42,937 nucleotides of DNA from a virus: positions 1 through 42,937 of IMG/VR virus record IMGVR_UViG_3300045110_000090, one strand, 5' to 3'. The position numbers and the translations under genes are program-made. Position 1 is the stretch's first letter. Each line of letters opens with the position of its first letter. Of the stretch, positions 1 to 7,523 are shown piece by piece. The notes beneath the pieces are model-generated. The model saw only the letters and a program-made list of their open reading frames with translations. It was not told the origin of the DNA and made no database searches.

Positions 1-127
1 CCGACGCTCGCGACGTTATGGTCGAAGGCGAGTCCGGCGTTCTCGCGATATGTCCGCCGGCCGAACGGCCGCTATACGAGCCGTCGAAGCGGCGACTGAC
101 GTGGCCGAACGGCGCCATGGCTACCGT
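1..127. repeat. Left copy of 127-bp terminal overlap
   Basis: These 127 bases are identical to the last 127 bases of the window (42811-42937). They lie inside the terminase gene and the reading frame continues exactly across the join. This supports a circular or circularly permuted genome whose assembly was closed with a k=127 overlap. It is not a separate biological repeat as far as the sequence shows. Confidence 0.95.
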
Positions 128-1016
128 CTACTCGGCCGACGAGCCCGAGCGTTTGCGCGGGCCGCAACACGACGGCGCATGGTGTGACGAGCTCGCGTCA
201 TGGCGTTTCGCGGACGCCGCATGGGCTAATCTGCAATTCGGGCTCCGGCTCGGCCAGGCGCCGCGGGTCGTCGTCACTACGACGCCGAAACCGATCCGGA
301 TCGTCAAAGAATTACTCGCGCTCGAGTCGACCGTCGTTACGCGCGGATCGACGTACGAGAACAGGGGAAACCTCGCCGACTCGTTTATCCAGGCGGTCCG
401 CGATCGCTACGAGGGGACGCGGCTCGGACGCCAGGAACTTTACGCCGAACTGCTCGAGGACGCCGAGGGCGCACTATGGAAACGCGACGAGCTCGACGAC
501 CATCGCGTCCGGCTCGCTCCCGACCTGAAACGGATCGTCGTCGCCGTCGATCCCGCGGCGACCAGTAACGAGGAAAGCAACGAGACGGGGATCGTCGTCG
601 CCGGCGTCGCGAAAGACGGCCAGGGTTACGTCCTCGACGACCGCACTTGTCGCGCGTCGCCGCTCAAATGGGCCGAGCGGGCCGTTTCCGCATATCACGC
701 GTTCCGAGCCGATCGACTGGTCGCCGAGACTAACCAGGGCGGCGATATGGTCCGGACGACGATCGCGACCGTCGATCCGAAAGTCGCGTATAAAGCCGTC
801 CATGCGACGCGCGGCAAACTGACCAGGGCCGAGCCCGTCGCCGCGCTATATGAGCAGGGCCGCGTACACCATGTCGGATCGTTTCCGGACCTCGAGGACC
901 AGCTATGCCAATGGGAGCCAGGCGCTCCGAGTCCGGACCGGCTCGACGCGCTCGTCTGGTGTTTAACGGAGCTCATGCTCGACGCCGAGAAACCGCGGAC
1001 CGTAGTTACTTTCTGA
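1..1016 (+). CDS. terL: Terminase large subunit, C-terminal part (continues from 42528)
   Basis: This is the 3' part of the packaging motor gene. Joined to 42528-42810 it gives a 432-residue protein. Visible motifs are a Walker B region (AWCDELASW, acidic pair at about D157/E158 of the joined protein) and, later, the RNase H-fold nuclease start VAVDPAA (about D278) with a further acidic site near LDALVWCL. The enzyme uses ATP to translocate DNA into the prohead and cuts concatemers. Its nearest relatives by appearance are the Terminase_6 / gene-transfer-agent type. The stop at 1014-1016 is followed immediately by an AT-rich hairpin. The gene is split only because the circular genome was opened inside it. 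The identification is secure; the packaging type (cos or pac) cannot be read from it. Confidence 0.95.
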   Translation, partial: DARDVMVEGESGVLAICPPAERPLYEPSKRRLTWPNGAMATVYSADEPERLRGPQHDGAWCDELASWRFADAAWANLQFGLRLGQAPRVVVTTTPKPIRIVKELLALESTVVTRGSTYENRGNLADSFIQAVRDRYEGTRLGRQELYAELLEDAEGALWKRDELDDHRVRLAPDLKRIVVAVDPAATSNEESNETGIVVAGVAKDGQGYVLDDRTCRASPLKWAERAVSAYHAFRADRLVAETNQGGDMVRTTIATVDPKVAYKAVHATRGKLTRAEPVAALYEQGRVHHVGSFPDLEDQLCQWEPGAPSPDRLDALVWCLTELMLDAEKPRTVVTF

Positions 1017-1054
1017 TGGCTCAAAATAATTCCAGTCTGAATTATTTTGAGCCA
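1017..1054 (+). other. Perfect 15-bp AT-rich inverted repeat after terL
   Basis: A 15-base arm (1017-1031, TGGCTCAAAATAATT) is perfectly inverted at 1040-1054 around an 8-base loop. It begins one base after the terL stop. The AT-rich core stands out in this GC-rich genome. There is no T-tract, so it is not a standard intrinsic terminator. It could be an RNA processing or stability hairpin, or a DNA-level recognition site. Confidence 0.75.
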
Positions 1055-1071
1055 CGATCGGAGGTCGTTTT

Positions 1072-1278
1072 TTGGAAACGGAAATGCGGAAACTTACCGA
1101 ACGGATTAAGAAACTCGAGCGATGTATAAATAGCATTTACTGGGGCGTCCAGGACGAGTCGGATACTCAGGCGATCGCCGTTTATATCGAGCAGGAGTTT
1201 CCGGAGTTACTGGACCTCGAGGACGATCATGGCCAACAAAAACGGGACGCCGAAACGACCGAACGGACCGACGAATAA
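1072..1278 (+). CDS. Small coiled-coil protein of unknown function
   Basis: The product has 68 residues. The start is chosen as TTG at 1072 because GGAGG lies 7 bases upstream (1060-1064); the in-frame ATG at 1084 is too far from it. Residues 1-20 are a charged amphipathic helix (RKLTERIKKLERC), and the rest is acidic with a polar C terminus. It shares no motif with a family I recognise. It lies between terL and the next small gene, with which it overlaps by 50 bases in another frame. That overlap makes its last 17 residues the least certain part. A packaging accessory role is only suggested by position. Confidence 0.55.
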   Translation: METEMRKLTERIKKLERCINSIYWGVQDESDTQAIAVYIEQEFPELLDLEDDHGQQKRDAETTERTDE

Positions 1279-1519
1279 TCCGGCGATTAACGCCGCGCTT
1301 CGCCGTGTCGAGCGGGATCGCGTCCAGATAACTTGTCCCGTCTCGGACCTGATTCTCATGATCGCCGGTCTGGGGATCGCGCTTCACGATCCGGTTATCG
1401 CAAACCTCGACTCGGGGCGCCGGCTTGGGGCGATAATTAACTACATGACGGGCGTCGTTATCCAGGCCGAGCCCGCGCTCGAGGCTATGTTTACCGACGG
1501 CGATCCCTTTCCGAGTTAG
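1229..1519 (+). CDS. Hypothetical protein, 96 residues
   Basis: The product begins with a basic, Asn/Pro-rich segment (MANKNGTPKRPNGPTNNP), then a moderately hydrophobic region (about residues 40-80, including LILMIAGLGIAL and IINYMTGVVI). The hydrophobic stretches are short and interrupted, so a soluble helical fold is as likely as membrane insertion. The ATG at 1229 follows GAGG at a suitable distance. It overlaps the previous gene and ends 23 bases before the methyltransferase start. I recognise no family. The basic N terminus could bind nucleic acid, but nothing shows this directly. Confidence 0.6.
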   Translation: MANKNGTPKRPNGPTNNPAINAALRRVERDRVQITCPVSDLILMIAGLGIALHDPVIANLDSGRRLGAIINYMTGVVIQAEPALEAMFTDGDPFPS

Positions 1520-1530
1520 TCAACGACGTG

Positions 1531-1542
1531 TAGAATGATCGC
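1531..1542 (+). promoter_or_regulatory. TAGAAT box placed for a leaderless start
   Basis: TAGAAT (1531-1536) is followed by only six bases before the ATG at 1543, and no ribosome site precedes that ATG. The 12-base word CGTGTAGAATGA (1527-1538) recurs exactly in the early rightward promoter (34334-34345). A -10 box at this distance would start transcription at or next to the start codon. The -35 match (TTCCGA, 16-base spacer) is weak. Confidence 0.45.
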
Positions 1543-2118
1543 ATGAAAATACTTATCGCATGCGAATTTTCCGGTATCGTTCGCGAGGCGTTCCGAGCTC
1601 GCGGACATGACGTCTGGTCGTGCGACTTCCTCGACACTGAGCAACCAGGGCCGCATATTGTCGGCGACGTTCTCGAGGTTATCGCCGGCGACGCTTGGGA
1701 TATGATGGTCGCGCATCCGCCGTGTACTTATCTGACCTCGAGCGGGCTCCATTGGAATACACGCCGGCCGGAGCGGGCCGCACTGACGGACGCCGCGCTC
1801 GAGTTTGTCCGCCGGTTACTGGACGCGCCGATCGAGAGGATCGCGCTCGAGAATCCCGTCGGGTGTATCTCGAGCCGGATCCGCAAGCCGGACCAGATCG
1901 TTCAACCATGGTTTTTCGACGACGAGCAGTCGAAAACGACTTGTTTGTGGCTTAAGGGACTGCCTCCGCTCATGTCGACCATGCTTGTCCCGCGGCGCCG
2001 CTATCTGAACCAGACCGCGAGCGGCCAGAACAAACTCGGACCGTCGCCGGACCGGTGGAAAGAGCGATCGAGAACGTATCCAGGTATCGCGCGAGCTATG
2101 GCGGAGCAATGGCTATAA
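1543..2118 (+). CDS. C5 cytosine DNA methyltransferase-like protein, short form
   Basis: The product has 191 residues and carries the core motifs of 5-methylcytosine methyltransferases: ACEFSG near residues 6-11 (AdoMet-binding motif I), HPPCT near 58-62 (motif IV with catalytic Cys61), and ENP near 103-105 (motif VI). Bona fide enzymes of this family are usually over 300 residues with a separate target-recognition domain. This short phage form lacks an obvious one, so the target is unknown. By family it would transfer a methyl group from S-adenosylmethionine to cytosine in DNA, perhaps to evade restriction. It has its own TAGAAT box and no ribosome site, so it looks like an independently transcribed cargo gene in the structural operon. 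Confidence 0.75.
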   Translation: MKILIACEFSGIVREAFRARGHDVWSCDFLDTEQPGPHIVGDVLEVIAGDAWDMMVAHPPCTYLTSSGLHWNTRRPERAALTDAALEFVRRLLDAPIERIALENPVGCISSRIRKPDQIVQPWFFDDEQSKTTCLWLKGLPPLMSTMLVPRRRYLNQTASGQNKLGPSPDRWKERSRTYPGIARAMAEQWL

Positions 2119-2381
2119 AGAAACCGGACGTCGAAAAAACGCCGCTCGAGACGCTTCAGGAAAAATACGACGAGCTCGAGCTCGAGAATAGAGTCCTTCG
2201 CCGCGACTATGAGAAAGTTTTCGGATGGTGGAAACGAGTCCGCGGCGAGAATAACGACCTCGCGACAAAACTTATGGACAAGCGGATCGAGCTCGAGAAA
2301 CTCCAGGCTCATATTTCGGAGCGGATCGACGAGCTCGAGAAACTCAAGGGGATCGAGGCGCGAGGTCTGCTTTACAGATAA
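2109..2381 (+). CDS. Coiled-coil protein of unknown function
   Basis: The product has 90 residues and is almost entirely a charged coiled coil. Heptad-like Leu/Glu patterns run from about residue 12 to 85 (for example LETLQEKYDELELENRVL and IELEKLQAHISERIDELEKL). The start ATG at 2109 overlaps the end of the methyltransferase by 10 bases. An upstream in-frame GTG at 2055 exists but has no ribosome site. It lies directly before the portal gene. Small coiled-coil proteins here may act as portal or packaging accessories, which is inference from position only. Confidence 0.6.
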   Translation: MAIKKPDVEKTPLETLQEKYDELELENRVLRRDYEKVFGWWKRVRGENNDLATKLMDKRIELEKLQAHISERIDELEKLKGIEARGLLYR

Positions 2382-2396
2382 AACCAGGGAGGTGCC

Positions 2397-3854
2397 ATGC
2401 CGGAATATCCGTCAACGATCGTCGACGAGTCGGTAGCGACTCAAACCGGACAATATGCCGGCTACACTCTGACGGATATTCAGGAGGCGCTATTCCAAAT
2501 GCGGCTCCGGCTCCCGCAATACGATCTGTACGCGGATTATTACGACGGAAATCACTCGATACACTTCGCGACCGACAAATGGAAATCACAGTTTGCCAGT
2601 CTCTTTCGACGACTCTCCGATAACTTGTGTCAGGTCGTTGTCGACGCGCCGGCCGAGCGGCTCCAGGTCGAGTCGTTCGGCGTCGAGGAGGGCGGCGGAT
2701 CTGGCGCCGAGACGATAACTCAGACCGCCGGCCAGATATGGCAGCAAAACCGCATGGACGTCCGAGCCGGCGTCGTTCATCGCGAGGCGTTACGCGCCGG
2801 CGACGCTTACGTCCTCGTCTGGCCGGACGTCGACGGTCGTCCCGTATTCTGGCCGCAACTTGCATCATTGTGTACGGTCGCGTACGACCAGGAGTATCAG
2901 GGGCGTCAGCTATGGGCCGCGAAACTCTGGCTCGATTACTCGACCAGGCGTATTCGGCTCAACATGTTTTATCCGGACCGGATCGAAAAATACGAGTCGT
3001 CGTCGGCATACGCTCAACTGACCGAGATACCGCAGTCGGCCGGCGTGTTTCGACCGTACGAGTCCGAGCCCGTCGAGCCATGGCCGCTCCCGAATCCATG
3101 GGGTATCGTTCCGCTCTTTCACTTTGCCAATAACGCATGGATGTCTGTATTCGGCCGCTCCGAGCTCCGCTCGATCATTCCGCTCCAGGACGCGCTCAAT
3201 AAAACGCTCGCCGACCAGCTAATCGCGCAGGAGTTTATGGCATATCCTCAGCGATGGGTCGTCGGGCTCGAGGTCGAGCTCGATCCAGTTACCGGCAAAG
3301 CCAGACCGCCGTTTGAGCCAGGCGCCGACCGACTCTGGGCCGCGGCAAACGAGAATATAAAATTCGGTCAATTCAACGCCGCGGATCTGAAACAGTATCT
3401 CGAGATCGAGGAGTCGCTCCGGCTCGAGATAGCGAGACTCGCCGCGCTCCCTCCGCACTTTCTGACGCAATGGGTCGGACGACCGCCGTCGGGCGAGGCG
3501 CTTCGCGCGTCCGAGTCCAGGTTTGTGAAGAAAGTACAAGACCGCCAGGCCGAATACGGCAATATCTGGGAGGACGCCATGGAGCTCGCGCTCCGCATGG
3601 CGGCGTCGGCGAACGAGTCCGTCCGGCTAACGTGTAACTGGGTCGACGCGGCGTCAGTCGACGAGGCCGACCGGCTCGCGAATATCATGCTCAAAAAACA
3701 GATCGGGATATCGACTGAGCAGGCGCTCGCCGAGGCCGGATATGCGGAGCAGGATATCGTCCGTATGACAGACGAGAAACAAGCGGCCGCGGACCAGCAA
3801 CGCCAGTTATTCAACTCCGGACTGATACCTCCGCCTCAAGGGTCGGCTCCCTGA
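2397..3854 (+). CDS. Portal protein (SPP1 gp6-like)
   Basis: The product has 485 residues, typical of SPP1 gp6-type portals. The dodecameric portal forms the DNA channel at one head vertex, nucleates prohead assembly and docks the terminase. Characteristic regions are the N-terminal YYDGNH segment (about residue 48), the RLSDNLCQVVVDAPAERL helix region (about 74-91), and the long helical C-terminal part with FLTQWVGRPPSGEALRASE. The start is well fixed by GGGAGG directly upstream of the ATG at 2397. Position between terminase and MuF agrees. The C terminus is Gln/Ala-rich (DEKQAAADQQRQL). Confidence 0.93.
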   Translation: MPEYPSTIVDESVATQTGQYAGYTLTDIQEALFQMRLRLPQYDLYADYYDGNHSIHFATDKWKSQFASLFRRLSDNLCQVVVDAPAERLQVESFGVEEGGGSGAETITQTAGQIWQQNRMDVRAGVVHREALRAGDAYVLVWPDVDGRPVFWPQLASLCTVAYDQEYQGRQLWAAKLWLDYSTRRIRLNMFYPDRIEKYESSSAYAQLTEIPQSAGVFRPYESEPVEPWPLPNPWGIVPLFHFANNAWMSVFGRSELRSIIPLQDALNKTLADQLIAQEFMAYPQRWVVGLEVELDPVTGKARPPFEPGADRLWAAANENIKFGQFNAADLKQYLEIEESLRLEIARLAALPPHFLTQWVGRPPSGEALRASESRFVKKVQDRQAEYGNIWEDAMELALRMAASANESVRLTCNWVDAASVDEADRLANIMLKKQIGISTEQALAEAGYAEQDIVRMTDEKQAAADQQRQLFNSGLIPPPQGSAP

Positions 3855-3919
3855 CGGATGGGGGCCGATTAAAGGGGGCCGGCTCGGACGGGGGAATGGG
3901 CCGGCTTTCCGCTACAACG

Positions 3920-4015
3920 ATGATTAACCAGCCTCCGCAACCTCGGCCGCTCGGCGTTGTCGAGTTTTGGATACTCGTCGCGGCGCTCGTCTGTATCGCA
4001 TGGCGGTTCTTATGA
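3920..4015 (+). CDS. Single-helix membrane mini-protein (31 residues)
   Basis: A short frame starts at ATG 3920 and ends at 4015. It begins with a Pro-rich segment (MINQPPQPRP) followed by one hydrophobic helix (VVEFWILVAALVCIAWRFL). The stop overlaps the next ATG (4012) in the ATGA arrangement, typical of coupled translation. The preceding 65 bases after portal are G-rich and hold no gene. Codon choice matches the genome. Function is unknown; a role in host membrane modification or lysis is possible but unsupported. Confidence 0.5.
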   Translation: MINQPPQPRPLGVVEFWILVAALVCIAWRFL

Positions 4016-4425
4016 GCAATGGAGCAACGATCTGCGATCACAATCGATATTTTGTCTACGATCTCGCTCGGGAGATGTATTGGGAAATGGAGACGCCGCC
4101 GAGACTTACCATCAGCGGCCAAGTCGTTTCAGAAATCAAAAATAGCCATGGTATCCCTTGGAAACTAGCCCACTTCATCTTGGAAATCACGCAACTGCGC
4201 GACAAGTTGGCTGAGGCTGAGAGGGCGCGAAAGGAAGCAGAGAAGGCACTGGCGAACGTCAAGGATGAATTGGAGAACGCGAACGATGCGTACTTCAAGC
4301 TCGAAGTTAGGTCCGACAACTTGGAGGAGCGGGTTATAGAATTGGAGGAAAAGCTGGGATCTGGCTCGGGCTCGTCATTGGCTTTATCGCCGGCGCCGCG
4401 GTCTGGACTCTGCTCGAACAAATGA
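4012..4425 (+). CDS. Coiled-coil protein with foreign codon usage, frame likely broken at its 3' end
   Basis: The product has 137 residues as read. About residues 55-115 form a strong coiled coil (ITQLRDKLAEAERARKEAEKAL, then VIELEEK). Codon use differs from neighbours: GAA, TTG and AGG outside the usual CC-AGG context are common here, which suggests imported DNA. The last about 23 residues are low-complexity (GSGSGSSLALSPAP) and overlie a well-formed membrane helix in the -1 frame (4311-4490). The natural product is therefore probably coiled coil plus membrane anchor, joined by a frameshift or broken by recombination near 4350. I recognise no family. Confidence 0.55.
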   Translation: MSNGATICDHNRYFVYDLAREMYWEMETPPRLTISGQVVSEIKNSHGIPWKLAHFILEITQLRDKLAEAERARKEAEKALANVKDELENANDAYFKLEVRSDNLEERVIELEEKLGSGSGSSLALSPAPRSGLCSNK

Positions 4426-4490
4426 AAGCAAAAAAGACACTCTGGACGGTATATCGAGCTCAGACGACGCCGGCGTTATTCCATGCCTGA
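4311..4490 (+). other. Out-of-frame membrane anchor overlapping the coiled-coil gene
   Basis: This frame is open from 4311 (after TAG at 4308-4310) to TGA at 4488-4490 and has no ATG, GTG or TTG start. From about 4353 it encodes AGIWLGLVIGFIAGAAVWTLLEQ followed by a basic stretch, a convincing transmembrane anchor in native codon usage. It would follow the coiled coil of the 4012 gene after a -1 shift near the A-run in GGAAAAG (4347-4353). It ends 8 bases inside the MuF gene. It is either a frameshift product or a remnant. Confidence 0.5.
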
Positions 4491-6600
4491 TATAAACGAC
4501 ATCGTCGACCGTCAACGCGAACTGCTCGCCGCTCGGGACAAAACTCTGCTCGACCAGATATCGTCGGACTACCAGAAAATCATCAGCCGGATTTTCGACG
4601 ACTATAACGCGCTCCAGGACAAGATCGACGCGGCGCAAGCGGCCGGCGAGGACTTTTCGCCGTCATGGCTTTTCCGTCGCGATCGGCTCGGCGATCTGCT
4701 CGGCCAGGCTCAGAAAGAATTCGACCGGTTTTCCTACCAGGCGACCGCGGCGACGTCGAAAGAGCAACTCGCTCAGATAATTCTATCCGAGACGCATACG
4801 TTTGAAATGATCGACGCCGGTTTCGCCGGCGGCTCGGCCGCGGCCAGGTTCGGCCAGACGTTTAACCGGCTCCCGACTCGAGCGGTCGAGGGGCTCGTCG
4901 GCCGCGCGTCGGACGGCTCGCCGCTTAAAGAGCTATTCGATAATCTCGGGCCGGCGCTCGGCCAGGGACTCCGCGACGAGCTAATCCAGGCGGTCGCGAT
5001 CGGCCAGGCGCCGCGGACGACCGCTCAACGGATCCGCGATCTGGTCGCCGGCAACGAGGCCAGGGCCCAGCTAATCGCGCGGACCGAGACGATCCAGGCA
5101 TACCGCGAAGGCGCCCATTTGACGTCGCTCGAGAACGACGACGTTCTCGACGGGTGGATATGGATTACGGCGCTCGACGGCCGCGCTTGCGCCGCTTGCG
5201 TCGCGCTCAACGGATCGTTCCATAAACTCGACGAGCGTATGGCATGCCATCCGGCTTGCCGGTGTACCAAGCGGTTCGATACGAAGTCGTTCGCCGACCT
5301 CGGGATCAAGGGGATCGGCGAAACCAGGCCTCCGCCAGTCGAGACGGGCGCGACTTGGTTCGCGGGTGTTTCACGTGAAACACAGTCGCTCATACTGGGG
5401 AAACGCGGCGCTCAGGCGTACGTCGACGGCGACGTCAAACTGAGCTATTTTGTCGGGCTCCGCGAGGACTCGCGATGGGGTCGCTCATACTTCCAGCGAG
5501 CGTTTAAGGACGCGATACTCGGACCTCAGCCAGGCGTCGTTATCAATTACACGCCGTTTGCGGTCGTTCCGCCTCCGCCGATACTGCCTCCGCCGAAACC
5601 TCCGCGGAAACCGCGAACGCCGAAACCGAAACCGATCTTCGAGCCCGTTCTCGAGCCGGCGCCGGTTATCGTCGAGCCCGTCGCGCCAGCTCCAAAGCCG
5701 TTAACCGCTCGCCAGGCGCGAAAGAAAGTTATCGAGATTAACCAGGCATTCGACGTTGCGGATCGCGCCGAGTCTGTCCGGCGTATGGCGGAGCGGGACG
5801 CGATCCGGCTCAAGGTCGACCGCGGCGAAATCTCATGGATGGAGCATAACCGGCTGATAAAAGAGTCTAACGACGCTCAAGCGGTATGGGTCGAGACGCG
5901 GCTCGCCGAACGTCGGGCCGCTATGCGCGAGGTTCTCAAGGTCGCCGATCCGATAACGGTCGACGCGGACTGGAGCAAATACAAATTCGCCGGCAAAACG
6001 CCGGAGCAGGTCGCCGCGGTCCGCAAGATACATGAGCAGGGGATCGAGGACTTTCGGTCGCTCGTCTCGAAAGTTATGGAGCCAGTCGGCGAGAAAGCAA
6101 ACTTCGATGCCGGCGCCGATCCGGTTACGGGCCGGTTTCCGCGGATACCAGGCAACCGTGTAATTATGAAGTCGACGACCAGGGATCGCTCATTCGCGCT
6201 TGGCGAGACGGTCAACATGGCGTTCGGTACAAAAGAGGATACCGTCGTCCATGAGCTCGGACACTGGCTCGAGGGCGCGACTCCGCAGGTCCGGTTTGCG
6301 ATCCAGGCGTTTTACGACAAGCGGACAAAGGGCGACGTGTTCGAGAAACTGAGGGACTTGTTTCCAGGGTGGAATTATCTCGACCATGAGATAACGAAAA
6401 AGGACAAGTTTCTCGAGCCGTACATGGGCAAATGGTACTCAGATAAAAACTACTCGAAAACGGCGCCGCAAACGGCGAGCGAGATACTCAGCTATGGACT
6501 CGAGCTCTTTCATCGCGAGGCCGCTCGACTCGCCGAGAAGGATCCGGAGTACTTCGATTTTATTTATAACTTGGTTCGCGGGATTATCAAACGGAGGTGA
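4483..6600 (+). CDS. MuF-type head morphogenesis protein fused to a metallopeptidase-like domain
   Basis: The product has 705 residues. The MuF domain covers roughly residues 150-275, with ARTETIQAYREG (about 199-210), LDGRACAACVALNG (about 229-242) and the metal-binding HPACRC (about 256-261). MuF proteins sit inside the capsid near the portal. A Pro-rich linker follows (about 360-405), then a long extension with HELGH at about 590-594, a zinc-metallopeptidase signature. A possible third ligand is Glu in TASEILSYGLE (about 667). MuF proteins with C-terminal toxin or enzyme domains are known in phages and prophages. The domain could act during capsid maturation or be injected into the host. 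The MuF call is strong; peptidase activity rests on the motif. Confidence 0.85.
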   Translation: MPDINDIVDRQRELLAARDKTLLDQISSDYQKIISRIFDDYNALQDKIDAAQAAGEDFSPSWLFRRDRLGDLLGQAQKEFDRFSYQATAATSKEQLAQIILSETHTFEMIDAGFAGGSAAARFGQTFNRLPTRAVEGLVGRASDGSPLKELFDNLGPALGQGLRDELIQAVAIGQAPRTTAQRIRDLVAGNEARAQLIARTETIQAYREGAHLTSLENDDVLDGWIWITALDGRACAACVALNGSFHKLDERMACHPACRCTKRFDTKSFADLGIKGIGETRPPPVETGATWFAGVSRETQSLILGKRGAQAYVDGDVKLSYFVGLREDSRWGRSYFQRAFKDAILGPQPGVVINYTPFAVVPPPPILPPPKPPRKPRTPKPKPIFEPVLEPAPVIVEPVAPAPKPLTARQARKKVIEINQAFDVADRAESVRRMAERDAIRLKVDRGEISWMEHNRLIKESNDAQAVWVETRLAERRAAMREVLKVADPITVDADWSKYKFAGKTPEQVAAVRKIHEQGIEDFRSLVSKVMEPVGEKANFDAGADPVTGRFPRIPGNRVIMKSTTRDRSFALGETVNMAFGTKEDTVVHELGHWLEGATPQVRFAIQAFYDKRTKGDVFEKLRDLFPGWNYLDHEITKKDKFLEPYMGKWYSDKNYSKTAPQTASEILSYGLELFHREAARLAEKDPEYFDFIYNLVRGIIKRR

Positions 6601-6602
6601 CG

Positions 6603-6842
6603 ATGCCTAACCGGATAACCGTTAACGGAGTCGCGGCCGAGCTCGACGATATGCGGGTCTGGCGCTCCGCGGACGAGGGGCTCCGCGCGACACTCGAGGT
6701 TAAAGCGGGACTTTATGTCGCCGGCGGAGCAACGCCGGATCCGGTCGGCCGGCAACTCGAGGCGGCGGTCCGCTCACTCGGCGCCGTCGTCGTCTCGCGC
6801 GATCCGTATATCGCCGACGATACTCCAGGTCGCGTGTTTTGA
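6603..6842 (+). CDS. Small hypothetical protein between MuF and scaffold
   Basis: The product has about 79 residues from the ATG at 6603. That start is preferred over GTG at 6597 because GGAGG (6593-6597) overlaps the GTG and stands 5 bases before the ATG. The sequence looks like a small beta-rich fold (RITVNGVAAELDDMRVW; ATLEVKAGLYVAGG). I recognise no family. Its position, before scaffold and capsid, fits a minor head component. The 56 bases after it show no other gene. Confidence 0.6.
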   Translation: MPNRITVNGVAAELDDMRVWRSADEGLRATLEVKAGLYVAGGATPDPVGRQLEAAVRSLGAVVVSRDPYIADDTPGRVF

Positions 6843-6898
6843 CGTTGACGATCGGCCATGCTTCGCGTTAAAGTCCGGCCGTTACCGCTACAAACACC

Positions 6899-7456
6899 AT
6901 GCCAGAACAACAAGATCAAGCCAGAGACGCGCATGTTCTGTCCGACGGGGACGATAAAAACTCGGGCGCTTCCTCGGCCGGCGAGACTCAGACGTCGAAA
7001 TCTCAAACTGAGGGAACGCAGGCGCAAAACGCCGGCAAAACCTTCACGCAAGCCGAACTGGACAAGTATGCGGACCGCGTCCGACGCGAGGAAAAACGTC
7101 GCTTCGAGCAGGAGCTCGAGACGGCGAAACTTTCCGAGGTTGAGCGAGCCGCAAAGCGGGTTCATGAGCTCGAGAAAGAGATTCGACAAAGGGATGCTCG
7201 CGACGTTGTTTCAGACGCCGCGCGAAAAGCCGGCGCCGTCAATACTGGAGCGGTCTATAAACTCGTACGCGACATGCTCGAGTTTGATGACAAGACCGGC
7301 CAGGTTTCCAACCTTCGCGACGCTATCGACACGGCTCGCGAGACGGCTCCCGAATTCTTTCCCAAACGTCCAGGCTCGGGCAACGGCGGCGAAGGTCGCG
7401 CCGGTTCATTCTCCAACGGTATGAATGATGAGATACGCCGACGGGCGGGCCGTTAG
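6899..7456 (+). CDS. Capsid scaffold protein
   Basis: The product has 185 residues and shows a typical scaffold layout. There is a disordered polar N terminus (residues 1-48, Ser/Thr/Gln-rich), a long charged coiled coil (about 50-105, with KYADRVRREEKRRFEQELETA and AAKRVHELEKEIRQRD), and a basic C terminus (NDEIRRRAGR) suited to binding the capsid shell. Scaffolds chaperone coat protein into proheads and leave or are cleaved before packaging. It lies directly before the major capsid gene. No clear ribosome site precedes the ATG at 6899. Family assignment is by architecture and position rather than by a specific motif. Confidence 0.8.
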   Translation: MPEQQDQARDAHVLSDGDDKNSGASSAGETQTSKSQTEGTQAQNAGKTFTQAELDKYADRVRREEKRRFEQELETAKLSEVERAAKRVHELEKEIRQRDARDVVSDAARKAGAVNTGAVYKLVRDMLEFDDKTGQVSNLRDAIDTARETAPEFFPKRPGSGNGGEGRAGSFSNGMNDEIRRRAGR

Positions 7457-7503
7457 CTAAGACCGAGCGAATACCTCCAACTCTTAAACGTCGCGGCTCC
7501 GCT

Positions 7504-7523
7504 CTTGTCCGGCCGAGGACAAG
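7504..7523 (+). promoter_or_regulatory. Hairpin masking the capsid ribosome site
   Basis: CTTGTCC (7504-7510) and GGACAAG (7517-7523) form a perfect 7-bp stem with a 6-base loop, ending three bases before the capsid ATG at 7527. The likely ribosome site GAGG (7515-7518) lies in the loop and stem. It could control translation or stabilise the 5' end of capsid mRNA. The 70-base gap here has no other feature. Confidence 0.5.

Noticed and set aside
2344-2868. 174-residue minus-strand open frame within the portal gene
   Set aside because: The composition is almost all Arg/Ser/Pro, as expected for the antisense of GC-rich coding DNA.
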